A stretch of 64,000 nt of DNA from Portulaca oleracea (lineage: Eukaryota > Streptophyta > Magnoliopsida > Caryophyllales > Portulacaceae): positions 5,451,832 through 5,515,831 of the forward strand of contig CM055870.1 in NCBI GenBank assembly GCA_029582165.1, in the 5' to 3' direction. The first letter of the stretch is position 1; every line of letters begins with the position of its first letter. The notes below the pieces were generated by a model, which made no database searches, was not told where the DNA came from, and was given only the letters and a program-made list of their open reading frames with translations. Of the stretch, positions 57,153-64,000 are shown in pieces. Made by a program: the position numbers and the translations under genes.

Positions 57153-60100
57153 CTAAATAAAAAGGCAACCACGAAGCATGGGAAAATACATCAAAGAAAG
57201 CAGTGACATTCTAACATCAAACTCATGTGATGTTATGGGGTTAGGGTTGTTCTTCACTTGTTCTGTTAAAGGAATGCCCAAGATGCTGGGACCCGGAATT
57301 TCTTCCTCAGGCCCACTCGTTTCTGGGCCCTCGGAACTGGACCCGGGTCCATCCTTTTTGTCATGTATGATATCGGCAACTACGGCCGGTATTGTCTTCT
57401 TTTCTTCTTCTTCTTCATCTTCTGCTCTGTAGTATGCCTGTAAAACCGGACAAATTGCAAAGGGCATATCATACATTGAGAGAGCGTTTGGTTGATGTAA
57501 AACCTTGGAAAAATTGATCAACTATCACATGCTGACCAATTTTCCCCATGTCGGTTGCATTCAGGCTTCAGGAAAAACTTTCAGAATGTAAACCAAACAC
57601 TGTAAACTATGGTTGCATTCAGGCTTCGGGAAAAACTTTCAGAATGTAAACCAAACACTGTAAACTATAGTTTCCTAGTGGATTCTTATCAAACGCGATC
57701 TGAATAAAATTATGATTAAGAACATGTTTATGATTGTATAAACTAAGAGTTGAAGGAGTAGAATAGAGCATACATACCACACATGTACGGGCTGGAGCTA
57801 GAACCTTGAAAGAATTGGGGCGATTGTTGAAATTTGTCTCCGGAACACCTGGTGTTCCTTCAGGATTCGTGAAATGATCAACATCATGGCCCACCTAGCA
57901 GTAAAAAAAACAATCCAACAACCTTATTTACCCTTCAAGCCGTTTGAATTGCAGTGAAGAAGAAACACTTCCAAGTAGTTTGTTGTTATAGAAGCTTATA
58001 TGGAATTTACCCTTCCTTTGCCACCAAACTCCCAAGAATCACTATCGAGCGCAACACGGTACTTTCCAGGCAGATCACAGCCTACTTTGTAACTGCAGAT
58101 ACAAAATGCATGTGTAATTATTATTACATGGTAAAAATGAAGGCTTTGCTCCAGTGTACAATAAGATGAGAAAGAGAAAATAAATGCGCGTATACCCCTC
58201 GTATGTGTTCTCTGGATGGAAGTTGAAGACAAACACCAAATCGCCTCTCTCAAAAACAATAACCTGTAAAAATGCAAATGGATTATGCTGCTTGAATGTT
58301 ATACCCATAGTTACCCGGAACGCTTCCCGGACCATTAGTCTTAGAACACGGGCACAAATTTAGTCTAGTTTAACCTTTGGAACGCTTGTTCCTGGAATGC
58401 GGGTCGCAGACGTATGTAGCGTTCCCGGTAACTATGGTTATACCAAACACCCAAGAATTGGAACTATATCTAGACCATTAACACCATATTTTGCAGAAAA
58501 TGGTGAGGGTGGAATTTGTATTGATACCTTGTCTTCATCGTTTGCGCTGCTGACAAATTGTTTGGTTGAAGACAGAAATGAGAATTTCTCATCCAGCAAA
58601 TTCATGGCACTGTTGAACGCATTCATGTACTGTCACAGCAGAACAACAAATCTCATAAATATGACATGCACCTTCTTTTTTCACATACTGAAAGAAAAAG
58701 ATGCCAAAATGAACACAGATGAACTTGCCAGAATGTAGAAGAATATTGTTTGGAGCGAGCAAACTCAAGAACATAAGATTTTGGCTTTGCAAGGCAAACT
58801 TTACAGCTTTTTTGACTTTGAATAATCAAAAAGAAGAAAATAAGATTTTGGAAGAGTGCAGTTTTAAACCTTGTATCTCAAATGATCTGTATCAACCAGG
58901 TTCCACTGACGTCTGCACTTGTCGTAACTCCAATTATTTCCGTCTCTCGGGAAGTCAATCCATTCAGGATGTCCGAACTAAGGATCAACAAATAGATAAA
59001 TGACAGTCAACAAGGAAACTGAGTATCAAACAGATCAGAAAAAATGTGAAACTATGCAGAGCAGATTGGTAAAATCTGACTACTTAGAAACTGCTAGTTA
59101 TGTAGCGCATGTAGATGATGTTCACCTCATTACCCATGAAGTTAAGGTAGCCTTCTCCTCCTAGGGCCATTGTGATAAAATGAATCATCTGCGTGATTTT
59201 TAACACGATTAGGACAATAGCTATTTCCGGTTTTCGTGCAAGCAATTTCAGACACAAAATTTGGCAATCGCAGAAAGGAAGCAACCTTGTGGAGGGCAAT
59301 CCCCCTCTCAACTGCAGGAGGAGCTTCTGTCAAGCATGACATCCCGGTGTACATTGCCTGGTCCATAAGCAAAAATGCCATGGTTTTGTCACCTACAATC
59401 GCCTGCATTAAGAGACAAAGAAACATTGAGAAATATTATTAAATGATCATATTGCACAATCAATACAAGGAAGAAGAAACCGAGATGCTGAATACAATAT
59501 TGACAGTAGGTATTGCAGGGTTATGTTTGTAAATTGTAATAGAAGCAATAGCATAAAGGAAGAAGTTGTACCTGGTCATGACTTTCGGCATAAGCTATGC
59601 ACTTCTCAGAGTATCTTCTATTTGTCAAACTACCCATGATTTCATTCATGGACCATTCTTCATCCTTCTTATTCTTCAAGTAGTCAATCCACTTGTCAGG
59701 AATCGCCATTGCTAAGCGATAGTCAAAGCCAATCCCGCCTTCAGTAATAGGGCGGCACAATCCAGGCATGCCAGAAACATCTTCAGCAGCCACCGTCGCT
59801 TCCGGAAGAATCTTATGGATCAAGTGATTACCCAACATGAGGTAAACCACAGCGTCGACATCCGTATGTTCACTGAAATACTCATTGTATTTCCCCGTAA
59901 AAGCCATGTTGATTCCATGATGATGATACAGCATGGACGTCACCCCGTCAAAGCGGAACCCGTCAAACTTGTACTCCTCAAGCCACCACCTCAAGTTGGA
60001 TAACAGAAACCTAAGGACTTCCCAATTGGCATAATTGAATAACCGACTATCCCATAGCTTATGATAACCGCGTTCTCCTGTATGGAAGTAGGAATCCTGT

Positions 60101-62814
60101 GACGCTTGGCCAACATCAAAACCATTCAGACCGTCCGTGATATTGTTGCTGGCATGGCTGTGGACAACATCCATCAATACCCTTAAACCTAAGCTATGAG
60201 CTTTGTCAATTAGGTATTTAAGATCCTCGGGGGTCCCAGACCGACTGCTTACTGCAAAGAAGTTTGTTACATGATAACCAAAAGACGCGTAGTAGGAGTG
60301 TTCCATTATGGCCATCAACTGCACTGTGTTGTAGTTGTTTGCCTTAATCCGAGGCAACACCTCATCCGCGAATTCCCTGTATGAGTTTACACGGGGCTCC
60401 GAACTACTCATTCCAACATGGGCCTCGTAAATTCGAGGGGCTTTCGGTTTTGGAGGGCGGGAATGCTTGAACTGGTATCTGCAATATCAACAACAAACTT
60501 AGCCAGCAAGACTTGGCAAAACTGACCCGACCTAAATGAACCACCCGAACCCAATGAGGCCCAACCCGACCCGGAGTTTATCTTTTATCAAAGTTGCTCG
60601 TTTTTTAACAATAATCTTATTTGCCAAAAAATAAAGCGGCCCGAAACTGACCCAACACAAATGGGTCCAACCCGAACCCGACCCAAATGATCCAATTGCT
60701 AGGTAATCACTTCACCCCTTGACTGAGCACTGAGAAATTCTGTGTGACTACATATGAAGTACCTTTCTCCTGGTGGAGGATCCCAATAAACACCATCGTA
60801 GGGTGCGGCAAATCTTGTTGGATCTACAGTAGCATATTTGATCCATGCAGGAATCCGGTCGACCCAAACTCCGTTTCCATGATTAAAGCGAAACTTCACT
60901 TTTGTATTGTGAGGAATCGAAGGCTTTCCATCAGAATCTGGGATTCTAATGCTCCAAACACCAAACTGGTTTTTCTCCATTCTATGGTTGGCACCATTCC
61001 ATCCGTTGAAGTCCCCAATAAGTTGTGCTTCCCTTGTCAAACGAAAGAAGAATCTCGAATTACGGGCTGAAAAGACATTTTGGGTAACATTCTGAAACAG
61101 TTTAGCTGTTGTTTAAACTGAGAATAAACTTACTGAGCAGCAGGGGCCCATTCCCGATATACAATGCTGCCTTCTTCCCTGTTAAAACCAAATTTTAAGT
61201 ATCCTACAGAACCAACGACCCAGCATCAGCAAACTCACAAATGTACAGAAATACAAGTACTTAAGCCTTTCAGACCAAGGAAAAGTCACAAGAAACATAA
61301 GGATCATCAACCTCATGTCATAGGGAGGTTATTCCCGGAAAAGTATCAATGCGGGAAAGAAACTTTTGTTGGTTAGATCTTAGATTAAAAAAAGTCCAAA
61401 AAAGGCAACAAAAAATTTACAGAGCACTTCATAAATCATTTTCCAAACAGTCCACTCAAATCCAAGCACCAAAGATGGCCACAAAGCAATGTTTCTTGCC
61501 ATCCAAAAGTGGACAAACATACAAACTAGAGTCCTATTCTTCAGGTTCTAAACCTCAGCTTGCATTAATGGATATGACAACAATAATTAAGCCGTAACTA
61601 ATACGCAATATCACTTACAAGATGTTCGAGGAATAGACAGCATAGATATCTGTTTATATAAAAAGAAAGGAAACAAGTGCAATGATGTAACAAATAGGGT
61701 TAGCAGACATAGTTTTCGTTGTGATAACAGCATCACCTTTTGCAAATTCCTCAAGGCCGCCTTCATGTTTATCAATGAGCTCTTTTTGATCAACATATCT
61801 CTTCAATCTGTATCTGAAATGATCTTTGAATGGTTCTAAGGATGGATCAACTTCCAGTATTCCTGGATTCTCTATGTCCACTTCTGTATTTGGCATTGTC
61901 TGACTGCTGTCGGTCAAAACGGCCGAGACAGCAGAACACTGCCTAACCTATTGAGAACAGAAAGTCCCGATAATAATGTATTAGAAATGGAGTTCTTTAC
62001 GCGTTATTATGGTGGCGTAAAAGGAGAGATTTGAAGACACGAGTAGAACAAGATTAGTCTAATGAAGAAACATTTGAAAAGAGTCTTAAACTCATAACCC
62101 GTTTACATAATATCATTAACCAATCAAATGACCCAAATAGATCATCCAAAAGACCACCACATCTATGCTGACAGAAAATATGTGATTGCATTCCAAAGTG
62201 CACTCAAAGTTGAATACTCAATACTGTACCTTCCTGGATGTTTGAGTTCTTGCCTTAGAAAGAGATGAAAGATGCCTAGGCAACCTTTGAGAAACTTTGT
62301 TCACTGCATATGGTTGCCTAATCAGTAAATTGCTTCTTGCTGAACCCTGTCAAAAGGTAACTAGAAGGTCATAGTGAAACTATCAAAATACAAATCTCCA
62401 TTGCAGGAAATGTAGAAAACTGCTTTTACTACAAACATGTCATCTTAGTTATGCTATTAGCAATGGTAAGTACAGAGAGCTACAGTAACTTGTCCTACAA
62501 ATAATTCCATCAAAACCCTTATCAAAATATGTCAAATTTTCACCAATAGTCACCCAATTTACCCCAATCGAAGTCCCATGCACTGAAATTTACTGAAAAT
62601 GAATGCTCATAACACACGCACTTTCATTTTCACCCATTCAAACACAGAAGAACGCCAAAATCGAACCCAGAAACAATCACTGATTCATGAAAAAAGTTGA
62701 AAACAATCAATTTTGCAGAGATTCGAGATGTACCCTTTTGAGATTATCAGCAGAAGGCAAAAGGGTGGGGAGTGGAATTGTCGATGGAAGAGACACAGCG
62801 GCCTTCATGTTCAT
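57153..62814 (-). CDS. 1,4-alpha-glucan branching enzyme 3 homologue, plastidial
   Basis: A GH13 enzyme of the plant BE1/SBE3 clade (Arabidopsis EMB2729 type). The family transfers alpha-1,4 chains to make alpha-1,6 branches, but true branching activity of this clade is uncertain. Fourteen exons give 862 residues: 62734-62814, 62230-62346, 61737-61938, 61134-61203, 60763-61032, 59572-60478, 59286-59402, 59126-59188, 58870-58977, 58528-58629, 58196-58263, 58011-58092, 57778-57894, 57153-57437. Residues 1-66 look like a plastid transit peptide (few acids, many S/R). A CBM48-like module contains IGDFNGWNG and [16 protein letters not shown]. Catalytic regions are DVVHSH (350-355), FRFDGV (nucleophile D424), AEDVSG (E479) and AESHDQ (D548). 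The all-beta end has [13 protein letters not shown]. The last exon adds an acidic E-rich, poorly conserved tail. Introns 5 and 13 contain MITEs. Confidence 0.92.
57481..57700. mobile_element. GAGAGCGTTTGGTTG MITE in branching-enzyme intron 13
   Basis: The left end AGAGCGTTTGGTTGATG and the right end TTATCAAACGCGATCT form short inverted repeats. It includes a 58-bp tandem duplication at 57,553-57,668. Same family as the FMO intron 4 element. Confidence 0.5.
57553..57668. repeat. 58-bp tandem duplication
   Basis: Two copies of a unit starting GGTTGCATTCAGGCTTC and ending CACTGTAAACTAT lie head to tail (57553-57610 and 57611-57668), differing by one base (CAGG versus CGGG). Confidence 0.9.
60510..60705. 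mobile_element. AGACTTGGC-type MITE in branching-enzyme intron 5
   Basis: The ends GACTTGGCAAAACTGACCC and GATCCAATTGCTAGGT match the AGACCTGGC family, and the interior is built of CCCGACCC and GAACCCAATGAGG motifs. It fills about two-thirds of the 284-bp intron. Confidence 0.55.
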
Positions 62815-64000
62815 AACCCACGAAGTTTTTCACCGAATCATACTGATTTCTGCAAACCCAGAAAAAATAATGATGGGAGAGAAGAAAAACTTGGGAAATT
62901 AGTGACAAAATGGTACGATGAAAAGAGGGAAATTGAGATCAAACTCCACTGATTGAGTGACTCACTCCACACTCTTCTGATTATTGCCCGATTTGAACGG
63001 TAAGTCACATAATTAAACGAGGAAATTAGTCTTAATTGAGGTTTTTGCCGGGGGAGGAAATCCGTGGACCCCCATATTTAGAGTGATCCAATGTAATTAA
63101 TTCGTTTGTCAAACTCACACGTAGCATTTGGCAAGCCTTTCTTCATCTGATGAGTCCTCAATTATGAGTGTTTCCAAAGTAAATTCGGTGTTTGATGTGC
63201 AATTTATTATTCCTTCCTTCCATGTTAATTATTACTCCCTCAATTTCCTATTAATTATTGTCTTTGAAAATTGTATAGTCAAATTTTAAAATTTTTGATT
63301 ATAAATTTCTCAATATGTACGATGATTTGTTATACAAAATTATCATCATTAAAAAATTCGTAGCGAAAAGTACTATCATAAAGGTATAATACTGCAATTA
63401 TTAATAATATATCATTTTTAAGAAATTATAAATTAAAGAGTGATATTGGAGACTGTGAAAGTCAAAATTATGACAATTAATATGAATTGGATGGACCGTG
63501 AAATAAGTGGTACGATGAAATTGATAAAGTGTCAATAATGCAGATAAATTTAAATTTTAAGGCCCTGTTATTTGGATTTGATAAAGTGAAGTTTGGATGG
63601 ATTGGATTGAATACTTTCTTCTAGGGAATTGTATTTTTAGAGAGAAAACTTTTTTGAGGAGTTGGATTGGATTGGATTGGATTGGAAAGAGAAAACTTTT
63701 TTGAGGAGAGAAATAAATATATATTGCTCTTGGTGGAATATTGTTATGATACTCTCTTGTATTTCAACATATCTTATATTATGGGTATTTATTTTAGGTG
63801 ATAAATACGATTTTAAAATTATGAAACAGTTCCAAAAATTATTCAAATTTGCAAAGAAGTTCTTATTTTTTACTTTGATTAATTAAAAACATATTTTTCA
63901 TGTCTTTTTGGAGGGTTTTTGGATGTTTGACTCGTCAATATGTCATATTTTTTATTTTTGTTTCGATAGGGATGCCCATTTGGGGTGTTTGGTAAGTTAT
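62815..64000. other. Branching-enzyme 5' region and intergenic end of the window
   Basis: About 62,815-63,000 is the likely 5' UTR and promoter of the branching enzyme. A Stowaway-type MITE (ACTCCCTCAATTTCC ... AATTAATATGAATTGGATGG) spans about 63,231-63,497. From 63,561 a GGCCCTGTTATTTGGATTTG end begins another element with GGATT repeats (63,663-63,686) that may continue beyond the window. Confidence 0.45.

Overview
The window is nuclear DNA from a flowering plant, most likely a eudicot. The genes have many short introns with GT-AG borders in an AT-rich background. The intergenic DNA is packed with short non-autonomous DNA transposons. The encoded proteins are plant types: a 492-residue catalase, a peroxisomal acyl-activating enzyme ending in SKL, and a plastid-type branching-enzyme-3 homologue. 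I cannot fix the species from sequence alone.

Layout. Positions 1-12,100 hold no gene I can support, only transposon remnants, (TA)n tracts and one orphan exon-like ORF. 12,124-15,750 (minus) is a mitochondrial elongation factor Ts gene with 8 exons and three MITE-type insertions in its introns. 15,751-18,540 holds a GC-rich multi-hairpin foldback element. 18,541-22,748 (minus) is an 8-exon catalase gene. 22,860-31,140 is intergenic and includes a nested MITE. 31,140-36,888 (plus) is a complete coatomer beta-subunit gene with a 5'-UTR intron. 38,049-41,830 (minus) is a 5-exon flavin-containing monooxygenase with MITEs in its introns. 42,418-43,285 is a non-autonomous CACTA element with an exact target duplication. 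45,642-48,870 and 50,940-53,145 (both minus) are tandem paralogues of a peroxisomal acyl-activating enzyme; only one has the second intron. 53,532-53,870 is a probable gene remnant. 54,825-55,776 (minus) encodes a small basic protein I do not recognise, with a mitotic-type promoter motif. 57,153-62,814 (minus) is a 14-exon 1,4-alpha-glucan branching enzyme 3 homologue.

The genes are unrelated housekeeping and metabolic genes and do not form a pathway or cluster, apart from the tandem acyl-activating pair. I rebuilt each gene model by eye from reading frame, GT-AG borders, phase and known family sequence. The models for EF-Ts, catalase, beta-COP, both acyl-activating enzymes and the branching enzyme close in frame with family-typical lengths.

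The most unusual material is in the repeats. It includes a foldback element with three internal hairpins, hAT-like MITEs with exact 8-bp target duplications, a Tourist-like family of about nine copies (one nested in another), a MITE bracketed by (TA)n tracts, and a small poly(A) retroposon with a 16-bp target duplication.
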